A stretch of 64,000 bases of DNA from Hippophae tibetana. Taxonomy: Eukaryota > Streptophyta > Magnoliopsida > Rosales > Elaeagnaceae. Shown in pieces: positions 52,066 through 64,000 of the stretch. Below the pieces are notes generated by a model. That model was given only the letters and a program-made list of their open reading frames with translations, was not told the origin of the DNA and made no database searches. Where the stretch lies: contig CM072801.1 in NCBI GenBank assembly GCA_037013495.1, forward strand, positions 75,625,816 through 75,689,815. Direction: 5' to 3'. Numbering within the stretch: position 1 is the first letter of the stretch; each line of letters starts with the position of its first letter. The translations under genes were made by a program, and so were the position numbers.

Positions 52066-54034
52066 GAAAACGATCAAAGGACAAATTTTTTTAAATCTAA
52101 AATTCAAAAAATAGATAAATAAAGATAGATACACCATTTTCAGCAACCAAGGATATGATACCAAACAAGGTAAATCCTTTTTGTAGACAACATATGTACC
52201 TAGTAACTCAAAGAATAAGAAAGGTTGAATTGGTAAAAACATGGTTAAGATGATAGAATTGGAATCCGAAAGAACAAGAATAGAAAACAAGGCAATAGGG
52301 TGCGACCAAATTTTAAGACGTCTCTAAGTAGTGTAAACGACGGAATCAGGGTTAAATATGAGGATAGCAAAACTACTGCTATAGTGTGTTTTTTATGTAT
52401 CGAAACGAGCTTTGATTTGATATATTATAATAATTGTTTCGATATACGACTTAAAAGTTATAACAGTTTAAAGTTTCAACCCCAATTGATAACTTCTTAT
52501 TGTTTTTAAATAGTAAACTTTAGTAACTTTCTTCTTTTTTTTCAATAACATAGATAGGTTGAATACAAAAATGAAAAAAACGAGAAAAAGATACCGTGAA
52601 AGTAAGGAAAGCTAAGAAATGAAATCTAAATGGGAAAAGAATGACAACAAAATTGAAAGAAAACACTCGACTTGAAGGACACAATTTAATTCTTTTTTTC
52701 TAATTTCTAACTTAAGAAAGCAGAAAACGATCAAAGGACAAATTTTTATAAATCTAAAATTCAAAAAATTGATAAATAAAGATAGATACACCATTTTCAG
52801 CAACCAAGGCTATGATACCAAACAATGTAAATCCTTTTGGCATACAACCTATGTTCCTAGGAACTCAAAGAATAAGAAAGGGTGAATTGCGAAAAACATG
52901 GTTAAGATGATAGAATTGGAATCCGAAAGAACAAGAATAGAAAAGAAGGCAATAGGGTGCGACCAAATTTTAAGACGTCTGTAAGTAGTGTAAACGACGG
53001 AATCAGGGTTAAACTATGAGGATAGCGAAACTACTACTATAGTGTGTTTTTTATGTATCGAAATGAGCTTTGATTTGATATATTATAATACTTGTTTCGA
53101 GATACGAGTCAAAAGTTATAATAGTTTATAGTTTCAACCCCAATTGATACCTTCTTATTGATTTGAAATAGTGAACTGCAGAAACTTTCTTGTTTTCTTC
53201 AATAACATAGATAGGTTGAACACAAAAATGAACAAAACGAGAAAAAGATACCGTGAAAGTAAGGAAAGCTAAGATATGAAATCTAAATGGGAAAAGAATG
53301 ACAACAAAATTGAAAGAAAACACTCGACTTGAAGGACATAATTTAATTATTTTTAATGATTTTTGACTAAAGAAAGGAGAAAACGATCAAAGGACAAATT
53401 TTTTTAAATCTAAAATTCAAAAAATAGATAAATAAAGATAGATACACCATTTTCAGCAACCAAGGATATGATACCAAACAAGGTAAATCCTTTTTGTAGA
53501 CAACATATGTACCTAGTAACTCAAAGAATAAGAAAGGTTGAATTGCTAAAAACATGGTTAAGATGATAGAATTGGAATCCGAAAGAACAAGAATAGAAAA
53601 CAAGGCAATAGGGTGCGACCAAATTTTAAGACGTCTCTAAGTAGTGTAAACGACGGAATCAGGGTTAAATATGAGGATAGCAAAACTACTTCTATAGTGT
53701 GTTTTTTATGTATCGAAACGAGCTTTGATTTGATATATTATAATAATTGTTTCGATATACGACTTAAAAGTTATAACAGTTTAAAGTTTCAACCCCAATT
53801 GATAACTTCTTATTGTTTTTAAATAGTAAACTTTAGTAACTTTCTTCTTTTTTTTCAATAACATAGATAGGTTGAATACAAAAATGAAAAAAAACGAGAA
53901 AAAGATACCGTGAAAGTAAGGAAAGCTAAGAAATGAAATCTAAATGGGAAAAGAATGACAACAAAATTGAAAGAAAACACTCGACTTGAAGGACACAATT
54001 TAATTCTTTTTTTCTAATTTCTAACTTAAGAAAG
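52066..54034 (+). repeat. Trimeric HOR, 1,969 bp, copy 2
   Basis: Landmarks are 52125, 52782 and 53438. Differences noticed from copy 1 are an extra T in the T-run near 53,850, an extra A near 53,890 and a G-to-T change near 53,691. The register ends near 54,050, where the next unit reads tttttataaatc rather than ttttttaaatc. Confidence 0.87.
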
Positions 54035-55299
54035 CAGAAAACGATCAAAGGACAAATTTTTATAAATCTAAAATTCAAAAAATTGATAAATAAAGATAGA
54101 TACACCATTTTCAGCAACCAAGGATATGATACCAAACAATGTAAATCCTTTTGGCAGACAACATATGTACCTAGGAACTCAAAGAATAAGAAAGGTTGTA
54201 TTGCTAAAAACATGGTTAAGATGATACAATTTGAATCCGAAAGAACAAGAATAGAAAACAAGGCAATATGGTGCGACCAAATTTTAAGACGTCTCTAAGT
54301 AGTGTAAACGACGGAATCAGGGTTAAATAATAGGATAGCAAAACTACTGCTATAATGTGTTTTTTATGCATCGAAACGAGCTTCGATTTGATATATTATA
54401 ATACTTGTTTCGATATACGTGTCAAAAGTTATAATAGTGTACAGTTTCAAACCCAATTGATAACTTCTTTATGATTTGAAATAGTGAACTGCAGTAACTT
54501 TCTTGTTTTTTTCAATAACATAGATAGGTTGAACACAAAAATGAAATAACGAGAAAAAGATACCGTGAAAGTAAGGAAACTAAGAAATGAAATCTAAATG
54601 GGAAAAGAATGACAACAAAATTGAAAGAAAACACTCGACTTGAAGGACACAATTTAATTCTTTTTTCTAATTTCTAAATTAAGAAAGAAGAAAACGATCA
54701 AAGGACAAATTTTTATAAATCTAAAATTCAAAAAATTGATAAATAAAGATAGATACACCATTTTCAGCAACCAAGGATATGATACCAAACAATGTAAATC
54801 CTTTTGGCAGACAACCTATGTTCCTAGGAACTCAAAGAATAAGAAAGGGTGAATTGCGAAAAACATGGTTAAGATGATAGAATTGGATTCCGAAAGAACA
54901 AGAATAGAAAAGAAGGCAATAGGGTGCGACCAAATTTTAAGACGTCTGTAAGTAGTGTAAACGACGGAATCAGGGTTAAACTATGAGGATAGCGAAACTA
55001 CTACTATAGTGTGTTTTTTATGTATCGAAACGAGCTTTGATTTGATATATTATAATACTTGTTTCGATATACGAGTCAAAAGTTATAATAGTTTACAGTT
55101 TCAACCCCAATTGATACCTTCTTATTGATTTGAAATAGTGAATTGCAGAAACTTTCTTGTTTTCTTCAATAACATAGATAGGTTGAACACAAAAATGAAC
55201 AAAACGAGAAAAAGATACCGTGAAAGTAAGGAAAGCTAAGATATGAAATCTAAATGGGAAAAGAATGACAACAAAATTGAAAGAAAACACTCGACTTGA
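54035..55299 (+). repeat. Connecting monomers at 54096 and 54749
   Basis: These are the counterparts of 48847 and 49500 at 5,249 bp. The unit at 54749 has ggatat where 49500 has ggctat, otherwise sharing the ttggattccg variant. The connection to the seven-monomer unit follows near 55,300. Confidence 0.7.
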
Positions 55300-58200
55300 A
55301 GGACATAATTTAATTCTTTTTTTCTAATTTCTAACTTAAGAAAGCAGAAAACGATCAAAGGACAAATTTTTATGAATCTAAAATTCAAAAAATTGATAAA
55401 TAAAGATAGATACACCATTTTCAGCAACCAAGGATATGATACCAAACAAGGTAAATCCTTTTTGTAGACAACATATGTACCTAGTAACTCAAAGAATAAG
55501 AAAGGTTGAATTGCTAAAAACATGGTTAAGATGATAGAATTGGAATCCGAAAGAACAAGAATAGAAAACAAGGCAATAGGGTGCGACCAAATTTTAAGAC
55601 GTCTCTAAGTAGTGTAAACGACGCAATCAAGGTTAAATATGAGGATAGCAAAACTACTGCTATAGTGTGTTTTTTATGTATCGAAACGAGCTTCGATTTG
55701 ATATATTATAATAATTGTTTCGATATACGACTTAAAAGTTATAACAGTTTAAAGTTTCAACCCCAATTGATAACTTCTTATTGTTTTTAAATAGTAAACT
55801 TTAGTAACTTTCTTCTTTTTTTTCAATAACATAGAGAGGTTGAATACCAAAATGAAAAAAAACGAGAAAAAGATACCGTGAAAATAAGGAAAGCTAAGAA
55901 ATGAAATCTAAATGGGAAAAGAATGACAACAAAATTGAAAGAAAACACTCGACTTGAAGGACACAATTTAATTCTTTTTTTCTAATTTCTAACTTAAGAA
56001 AGCAGAAAACGATCAAAGGACAAATTTTTATAAATCTAAAATTCAAAAAATTGATAAATAAAGATAGATACACCATTTTCAGCAACCAAGGATATGATAC
56101 CAAACAATGTAAATCCTTTTGGCAGACAACATATGTACCTAGGAACTCAAAGAATAAGAAAGGGTGAATTGCGAAAAACATGGTTAAGATGATAGAATTG
56201 GAATCCGAAAGAACAAGAATAGAAAAGAAGGCAATAGGGTGCGACCAAATTTTAAGACGTCTGTAAGTAGTTTAAACGATGGAATCAGGGTTAAACTATG
56301 AGGATAGGGAAACTACTGCTATAGTGTGTTTTTTATGTATCGAAACGAGCTTTGATTTGATATATTATAATACTTGTTTCTATATACGAGTCAAAAGTTA
56401 TAATAGTTTACAGTTTCAACCCCAATTGATACCTTCTTATTGATTTGAAATAGTGAACTACAGAAACTTTCTTGTTTTCTTCAATAACATAGATAGGTTG
56501 AACACAAAAATGAACAAAACGAGAAAAAGATACCTTGAAAGTAAGGAAAGCTAAGATATGAAATCTAAATGGGAAAAGAATGACAACAAAATTGAAAGAA
56601 AACACTCGACTTGAAGGACACAATTTAATCATTTTTAATGATTTTTGACTAAAGAAAGGAGAAAACGATCAAAGGACAAATTGTTTTAAATCTAAAATTC
56701 AAAAAATAGATAAATAAAGATAGATACACCATTTTCAGCAACCAAGGATATGATACCAAACAAGGTAAATCCTTTTTGTAGACAACATATGTACCTAGTA
56801 ACTCAAAGAATAAGAAAGGTTGAATTGCTAAAAACATGGTTAAGATGATAGAATTGGAATCCGAAAGAACAAGAATAGAAAACAAGGCAATAGGGTGCGA
56901 CCAAATTTTAAGACGTCTCTAAGTAGTGTAAACGACGGAATCAGGGTTAAATATGAGGATAGCAAAACTACTGCTATAGTGTGTTTTTTATGTATCGAAA
57001 CGAGCTTCAATTTGATATATTATAATAATTGTTTCGATATACGACTTAAAAGTTATAACAGTTTAAAGTTTCAACCGCAATTGATAACTTCTTATTGTTT
57101 TTAAATAGTAAACTTTAGTAACTTTCTTCTTTTTTTTCAATAACATAGATAGGTTGAATACAAAAATGAAAAAAACGAGAAAAAGATACCGTGAAAGTAA
57201 GGAAAGCTAAGAAATGAAATCTAAATGGGAAAAGAATGACAACAAAATTGAAAGAAAACACTCGACTTGAAGGACACAATTTAATTCTTTTTTTCTAATT
57301 TCTAACTTAAGAAAGCAGAAAACGATCAAAGGACAAATTTTTGTAAATCTAAAATTCAAAAAATTGATAAATAAAGATAGATACACCATTTTCAGCAACC
57401 AAGGATATGATACCAAACAATGTAAATCCTTTTGGCAGACAATATATGTACCTAGGAACTCAAAGAATAAGAAAGGTTGTATTGCTAAAAACATGGTTAA
57501 GATGATACAATTTGAATCCGAAAGAACAAGAATAGAAAACAAGGCAATATGGTGCGACCAAATTTTAAGACGTCTCTAAGTAGTGTAAACGACGGAATCA
57601 GGGTTAAATAATAGGATAGCAAAACTACTGCTATAATGTGTTTTTTATGTATCGAAACGAGCTTCGATTTGATATATTATAATACTTGTTTCGATATACG
57701 TGTCAAAAGTTATAATAGTGTACAGTTTCAAACCCAATTGATAAGTTCTTATTGATTTGAAATAGTGAACTGCAGTAACTTTCTTGTTTTTTTCAATAAC
57801 ATAGATAGGTTGAACACAAAAATGAAATAACGAGAAAAACATACCGTGAAAGTAAGGAAACTAAGAAATGAAATCTAAATGGGAAAAGAATGACAACAAA
57901 ATTGAAAGAAAACACTCGACTTGAAGGACACAATTTAATCATTTTTAATGATTTTTGAGTAAAGAAAGGAGAAAACGATCAAAGGACAAATTGTTTTAAA
58001 TCTAAAATTCAAAAAATAGATAAATAAAGATAGATACACCATTTTCAGCAACCAAGGATATGATACCAAACAAGGTAAATCCTTTTTGTAGACAACATAT
58101 GTACCTAGTAACTCAAAGAATAAGAAAGGTTGAATTGCCAAAAACATGGTTAAGATGATAGAATTGGAATCCGAAAGAACAAGAATAGAAAACAAGGCAA

Positions 58201-59670
58201 TAGGGTGCGACCAAATTTTAAGACGTCTCTAAGTAGTGTAAACGACGGAATCAGGGTTAAATATGAGGATAGCAAAACTACTGCTATAGTGTGTTTTTTA
58301 TGTATCGAAACGAGCTTCAATTTGATATATTATAATAATTGTTTCGATATACGACTTAAAAGTTATAACAGTTTAAAGTTTCAACCCCAATTGATAACTT
58401 CTTATTGTTTTTAAATAGTAAACTTTAGTAACTTTCTTCTTTTTTTTCAATAACATAGATAGGTTGAATACAAAAATGAAAAAAACGAGAAAAAGATACC
58501 GTGAAAGTAAGGAAAGCTAAGAAATGAAATCTAAATGGGAAAAGAATGACAACAAAATTGAAAGAAAACACTCGACTTGAAGGACACAATTTAATTCTTT
58601 TTTTCTAATTTCTAACTTAAGAAAGCAGAAAACGATCAAAGGACAAATTTTTGTACATCTAAAATTCAAAAAATTGATAAATAAAGATAGATACACCATT
58701 TTCAGCAACCAAGGATATGATACCAAACAATATAAATCCTTTTGGCAGACAACATATGTACCTAGGAACTCAAAGAATAAGAAAGGTTGTATTGCTAAAA
58801 ACATGGTTAAGATGATACAATTTGAATCCGAAAGAACCTTACTGATTTGAAATAGTGAACTGCAGTAACTTTCTTGTTTTTTTCAATAACATAGATAGGT
58901 TGAACACAAAAATGAAATAACGAGAAAAACATACTGTGAAAGTAAGGAAACTAAGAAATGAAATCTAAATGGGAAAAGAATGACAACAAAATTGAAAGAA
59001 AACACTCGACTTGAAGGACACAATTTAATTCTTTTTTCTAATTTCTAAATTAAGAAAGAAGAAAACGATCAAAGGACAAATTTTTATAAATCTAAAATTC
59101 AAAAAATTGATAAATAAAGATAGATACACCATTTTCAGCAACCAAGGCTATGATACCAAACTATGTAAATCCTTTTGGCAGACAACATATGTTCCTAGGA
59201 ACTCAAAGAATAAGAAAGGGTGAATTGCGAAAAACATGGTTAAGATGATAGAATTGGAATCCGAAAGAACAAGAATAGAAAAGAAGGCAATAGGGTGCGA
59301 CCAAATTTTAAGATGTCTGTAAGTAGTGTAAACGACGGAATCAGGGTTAAACTATGAGGATAGCGAAACTACTGCTATAGTGTGTTTTTTATGTATCGAA
59401 ACGAGCTTTGATTTGATATATTATAATACTTGTTTCTATATACGAGTCAAAAGTTATAATAGTTTACAGTTTCAACCCCAATTGATACCTTCTTATTGAT
59501 TTGAAATAGTGAACTGCAGAAACTTTCTTGTTTTCTACAATAACATAGATAGGTTGAACACAAAAATGAACAAAACGAGAAAAAGATACCTTGAAAGTAA
59601 GGAAAGCTAAGATATGAAATCTAAATGGGAAAAGAATGACAACAAAATTGAAAGAAAACACTCGACTTGA
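55300..59670 (+). repeat. Seven-monomer HOR, 4,371 bp, copy 1
   Basis: Landmarks are 55406, 56064, 56720, 57377, 58030, 58687 and 59120. The first four recur 4,371 bp later at 59777, 60435, 61091 and 61748. Shared rare variants are tttttatgaatc (55,372 and 59,743), gacgcaatcaagg (55,621 and 59,992), gaataccaaaatg (55,843 and 60,215) and acaatatatg (57,441 and 61,812). The odd period is seven monomers minus the 220 bp missing from the unit at 58687. Confidence 0.87.
58687..59119 (+). repeat. Truncated monomer, 433 bp (220 bp internal deletion)
   Basis: Compared with its full-length relative at 57377, this unit runs normally to aaagaac at 58,831-58,837, then continues with ctta and the tgatttga motif, which belongs 220 bp further on. 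The missing segment includes the gtgcgaccaaattttaag stretch and the whole dyad. No clear microhomology is present at the joint. The sequence on both sides is otherwise ordinary, so the event is recent compared with the deletion near 3,789. Confidence 0.92.
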
Positions 59671-61860
59671 AGGACATAATTTAATTCTTTTTTTCTAATT
59701 TCTAACTTAAGAAAGCAGAAAACGATCAAAGGACAAATTTTTATGAATCTAAAATTCAAAAAATTGATAAATAAAGATAGATACACCATTTTCAGCAACC
59801 AAGGATATGATACCAAACAAGGTAAATCCTTTTTGTAGACAACATATGTACCTAGTAACTCAAAGAATAAGAAAGGTTGAATTGCTAAAAACATGGTTAA
59901 GATGATAGAATTGGAATCCGAAAGAACAAGAATAGAAAACAAGGCAATAGGGTGCGACCAAATTTTAAGACGTCTCTAAGTAGTGTAAACGACGCAATCA
60001 AGGTTAAATATGAGGATAGCAAAACTACTGCTATAGTGTGTTTTTTATGTATCGAAACGAGCTTCGATTTGATATATTATAATAATTGTTTCGATATACG
60101 ACTTAAAAGTTATAACAGTTTAAAGTTTCAACCCCAATTGATAACTTCTTATTGTTTTTAAATAGTAAACTTTAGTAACTTTCTTCTTTTTTTTCAATAA
60201 CATAGATAGGTTGAATACCAAAATGAAAAAAAACGAGAAAAAGATACCGTGAAAATAAGGAAAGCTAAGAAATGAAATCTAAATGGGAAAAGAATGACAA
60301 CAAAATTGAAAGAAAACACTCGACTTGAAGGACACAATTTAATTCTTTTTTTCTAATTTCTAACTTAAGAAAGCAGAAAACGATCAAAGGACAAATTTTT
60401 ATAAATCTAAAATTCAAAAAATTGATAAATAAAGATAGATACACCATTTTCAGCAACCAAGGATATGATACCAAACAATGTAAATCCTTTTGGCAGACAA
60501 CATATGTACCTAGGAACTCAAAGAATAAGAAAGGGTGAATTGCGAAAAACATGGTTAAGATGATAGAATTGGAATCCGAAAGAACAAGAATAGAAAAGAA
60601 GGCAATAGGGTGCGACCAAATTTTAAGACGTCTGTAAGTAGTGTAAACGACGGAATCAGGGTTAAACTATGAGGATAGCGAAACTACTGCTATAGTGTGT
60701 TTTTTATGTATCGAAACGAGCTTTGATTTGATATATTATAATACTTGTTTCTATATACGAGTCAAAAGTTATAATAGTTTACAGTTTCAACCCCAATTGA
60801 TACCTTCTTATTGATTTGAAATAGTGAACTGCAGAAACTTTCTTGTTTTCTTCAATAACATAGATAGGTTGAACACAAAAATGAACAAAACGAGAAAAAG
60901 ATACCTTGAAAGTAAGGAAAGCTAAGATATGAAATCTAAATGGGAAAGGAATGACAACAAAATTGAAAGAAAACAATCGACTTGAAGGACACAATTTAAT
61001 CATTTTTAATGATTTTTGACTAAAGAAAGGAGAAAACGATCAAAGGACAAATTGTTTTAAATCTAAAATTCAAAAAATAGATAAATAAAGATAGATACAC
61101 CATTTTCAGCAACCAAGGATATGATACCAAACAAGGTAAATCCTTTTTGTAGACAACATATGTACCTAGTAACTCAAAGAATAAGAAAGGTTGAATTGCT
61201 AAAAACATGGTTAAGATGATAGAATTGGAATCCGAAAGAACAAGAATAGAAAACAAGGCAATAGGGTGCGACCAAATTTTAAGACGTCTCTAAGTAGTGT
61301 AAACGACGGAATCAGGGTTAAATATGAGGATAGCAAAACTACTGCTATAGTGTGTTTTTTATGTATCGAAACGAGCTTCAATTTGATATATTATAATAAT
61401 TGTTTCGATATACGACTTAAAAGTTATAACAGTTTAAAGTTTCAACCGCAATTGATAACTTCTTATTGTTTTTAAATAGTAAACTTTAGTAACTTTCTTC
61501 TTTTTTTTCAATAACATAGATAGGTTGAATACAAAAATGAAAAAAACGAGAAAAAGATACCGTGAAAGTAAGGAAAGCTAAGAAATGAAATCTAAATGGG
61601 AAAAGAATGACAACAAAATTGAAAGAAAACACTCGACTTGAAGGACACAATTTAATTCTTTTTTTCTAATTTCTAACTTAAGAAAGCAGAAAACGATCAA
61701 AGGACAAATTTTTGTAAATCTAAAATTCAAAAAATTGATAAATAAAGATAGATACACCATTTTCAGCAACCAAGGATATGATACCAAACAATGTAAATCC
61801 TTTTGGCAGACAATATATGTACCTAGGAACTCAAAGAATAAGAAAGGTTGTATTGCTAAA
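59671..61860 (+). repeat. Seven-monomer HOR, partial copy 2
   Basis: This follows copy 1 at an offset of 4,371 bp through landmarks 59777, 60435, 61091 and the first ~110 bp of 61748. It still shows the ggttgtattgc variant at about 61,845, then changes to gatagaattgg, whereas copy 1 has gatacaattt. Beyond this the 4,371 bp register is lost. Confidence 0.83.
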
Positions 61861-64000
61861 AACATGGTTAAGATGATAGAATTGGAATCCGAAAGAACAA
61901 GAATAGAAAACAAGGCAATAGGGTGCGACCAAATTTTAAGACGTCTCTAAGTAGTGTAAACGACGGAATCAGGGTTAAATATGAGGATAGCAAAACTACT
62001 ACTATAGTGTGTTTTTTATGTATCGAAACGAGCTTCAATTTGATATATTATAATAATTGTTTCGATATACGACTTAAAAGTTATAACAGTTTAAAGTTTC
62101 AACCCCAATTGATAACTTCTTATTGTTTTTAAATAGTAAACTTTAGTAACTTTCTTCTTTTTTTTCAATAACATAGATAGGTTGAATACCAAAATGAAAA
62201 AAACGAGAAAAAGATACCGTGAAAGTAAGGAAAGCTAAGAAATGAAATCTAAATGGGAAAAGAATGACAACAAAATTGAAAGAAAACACTCGACTTGAAG
62301 GACACAATTTAATTCTTTTTTTCTAATTTCTAACTTAAGAAAGCAGAAAACGATCAAAGGACAAATTTTTGTAAATCTAAAATTCAAAAAATTGATAAAT
62401 AAAGATAGATACACCATTTTCAGCAACCAAGGATATGATACCAAACAATGTAAATCCTTTTGGCAGACAACATATGTACCTAGGAACTCAAAGAATAAGA
62501 AAGGTTGTATTGCTAAAAACATGGTTAAGATGATACAATTTAAATCCGAAAGAACAAGAATAGAAAACAAGGCAATATGGTGCGACCAAATTTTAAGACG
62601 TCTCTAAGTAGTGTAAACGACGGAATCAGGGTTAAATAATAGGATAGCAAAACTACTGCTATAATGTGTTTTTTATGTATCGAAACGAGCTTCGATTTGA
62701 TATATTATAATACTTGTTTCGATATACGTGTCAAAAGTTATAATAGTGTACAGTTTCAAACCCAATTGATAACTTCTTATTGATTTGAAATAGTGAACTG
62801 CAGTAACTTTCTTGTTTTTTTCAATAACATAGATAGGTTGAACACAAAAATGAAATAACGAGAAAAACATACCGTGAAAGTAAGGAAACTAAGAAATGAA
62901 ATCTAAATGGGAAAAGAATGACAACAAAATTGAAAGAAAACACTCGACTTGAAGGACACAATTTAATCATTTTTAATGATTTTTGACTAAAGAAAGGAGA
63001 AAACGATCAAAGGACAAATTGTTTTAAATCTAAAATTCAAAAAATAGATAAATAAAGATAGATACACCATTTTCAGCAACCAAGGATATGATACCAAACA
63101 AGGTAAATCCTTTTTGTAGACAACATATGTACCTAGTAACTCAAAGAATAAGAAAGGTTGAATTGCTAAAAACATGGTTAAGATGATAGAATTGGAATCC
63201 GAAAGAACAAGAATAGAAAACAAGGCAATAGGGTGCGACCAAATTTTAAGACGTCTCTAAGTAGTGTAAACGACGGAATCAGGGTTAAATATGAGGATAG
63301 CAAAACTACTGCTATAGTGTGTTTTTTATGTATCGAAACGAGCTTCAATTTGATATATTATAATAATTGTTTCGATATACGACTTAAAAGTTATAACAGT
63401 TTAAAGTTTCAACCCCAATTGATAACTTCTTATTGTTTTTAAATAGTAAACTTTAGTAACTTTCTTCTTTTTTTTCAATAACATAGATAGGTTGAATACA
63501 AAAATGAAAAAAACGAGAAAAAGATACCGTGAAAGTAAGGAAAGCTAAGAAATGAAATCTAAATGGGAAAAGAATGACAACAAAATTGAAAGAAAACACT
63601 CGACTTGAAGGACACAATTTAATTCTTTTTTTCTAATTTCTAACTTAAGAAAGCAGAAAACGATCAAAGGACAAATTTTTATAAATCTAAAATTCAAAAA
63701 ATTGATAAATAAAGATAGATACACCATTTTCAGCAACCAAGGCTATGATACCAAACAATGTAAATCCTTTTGGCAGACAACCTATGTTCCTAGGAACTCA
63801 AAGAATAAGAAAGGGTGAATTTCGAAAAACATGGTTAAGATGATAGAATTGGAATCCGAAAGAACAAGAATAGAAAAGAAGGCAATAGGGTGCGACCAAA
63901 TTTTAAGACGTCTGTAAGTAGTGTAAACGACGGAATCAGGGTTAAACTATGAGGATAGCGAAACTACTACTATAGTGTGTTTTTTATGTATCGAAACGAG
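61861..64000 (+). repeat. Monomers shifted back by one unit, to window end
   Basis: From about 61,860 the sequence follows the earlier block at 5,028 bp instead of 4,371 bp, i.e. one monomer (657 bp) further back: 62405 matches 57377 and 63058 matches 58030. This can be followed to about 63,660. The last landmark, 63715, begins a unit of the ggctat/acctatgttcc type like 38363, and the array runs out of the window at 64,000. Confidence 0.8.

Larger units (their letters stand above)
1..64000 (+). repeat. Satellite DNA array, ~655 bp monomer, about 98 units
   Basis: One sequence family repeats head-to-tail across the window without interruption, always in the same orientation. Measured from the start of atagatacacc, 95 of 97 spacings are 652-660 bp (mean ~655.6); the exceptions are 998 bp and 433 bp. 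Length differences come mainly from T-runs and from the alternative tail modules. Monomers are mostly highly similar, and many at a distance of several units are almost identical, which is the signature of higher-order repeats. Satellites organised this way are known from centromeric and other heterochromatic regions of eukaryotes; the chromosomal location here is inferred. No unique flank is visible at either end, so the true array is longer than 64 kb. No gene is supported in it. Confidence 0.97.

Noticed and set aside
1..64000. CRISPR array
   Set aside because: The repeated unit is ~655 bp, with no short direct repeats separated by unique spacers.
1..64000. tRNA, 5S or other rRNA genes, transposon termini or telomere repeats
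   Set aside because: No cloverleaf-like segment, rRNA-like conserved block, terminal repeats with target duplications, or short telomeric units were seen; every stretch is accounted for by the satellite.

Overview
The whole 64 kb is one tandem satellite-DNA array. It starts and ends inside the array, and I see no unique sequence, gene, RNA gene or intact transposon anywhere in it. The array is strongly A+T-rich and head-to-tail in a single orientation. The monomer is about 655 bp: using the start of the motif atagatacacc as a landmark, I count 98 starts, and the 95 regular spacings range from 652 to 660 bp (mean about 655.6). Two spacings are irregular. One of 998 bp hides a monomer with a ~312 bp internal deletion (around 3,789). 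One of 433 bp is a monomer lacking 220 bp (junction near 58,837). Long satellites of this kind point to eukaryotic heterochromatin, such as a centromere, pericentromere or subtelomere. I cannot name the organism from the sequence.

Layout. Monomers fall into recognisable variant types arranged in higher-order repeats (HORs) that differ by region. 1-7 kb: dimers (~1,315 bp), a ~2.0 kb block copied 2,966 bp downstream, and a diverged, internally deleted monomer between the copies. 7-11 kb: a three-monomer HOR (1,962 bp) present twice. 10.8-20.2 kb: a nine-monomer HOR of 5,891 bp, one full copy plus about 60% of a second. 20-24 kb: connecting monomers and a 1,316 bp dimer in two copies. 23-31.7 kb: a six-monomer HOR of ~3,936 bp, two copies plus part of a third. 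31.7-37 kb: mixed monomers. 37.1-48.8 kb: a second, different nine-monomer HOR (5,895/5,896 bp) in two almost identical copies. 50.1-54.0 kb: a three-monomer HOR of 1,969 bp, twice. 55.3-63.7 kb: a seven-monomer unit of 4,371 bp that contains the 433 bp monomer, followed by a second copy whose alignment jumps back by one monomer near 61,860.

Each monomer carries, in order: a moderately conserved head; a ~47 bp dyad (9-bp inverted repeat around an A+T core); a purine-rich stretch with closely spaced A-tracts; and a tail occurring in four alternative versions. The open reading frames on both strands are by-products of base composition: most begin at TTG or GTG, differ in length between monomer types, and are copied along with the repeat. 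I therefore call no CDS. The main interest is the record of unequal exchange and patch-like sequence replacement. Near-perfect repeats of this size also raise the question of assembly accuracy.
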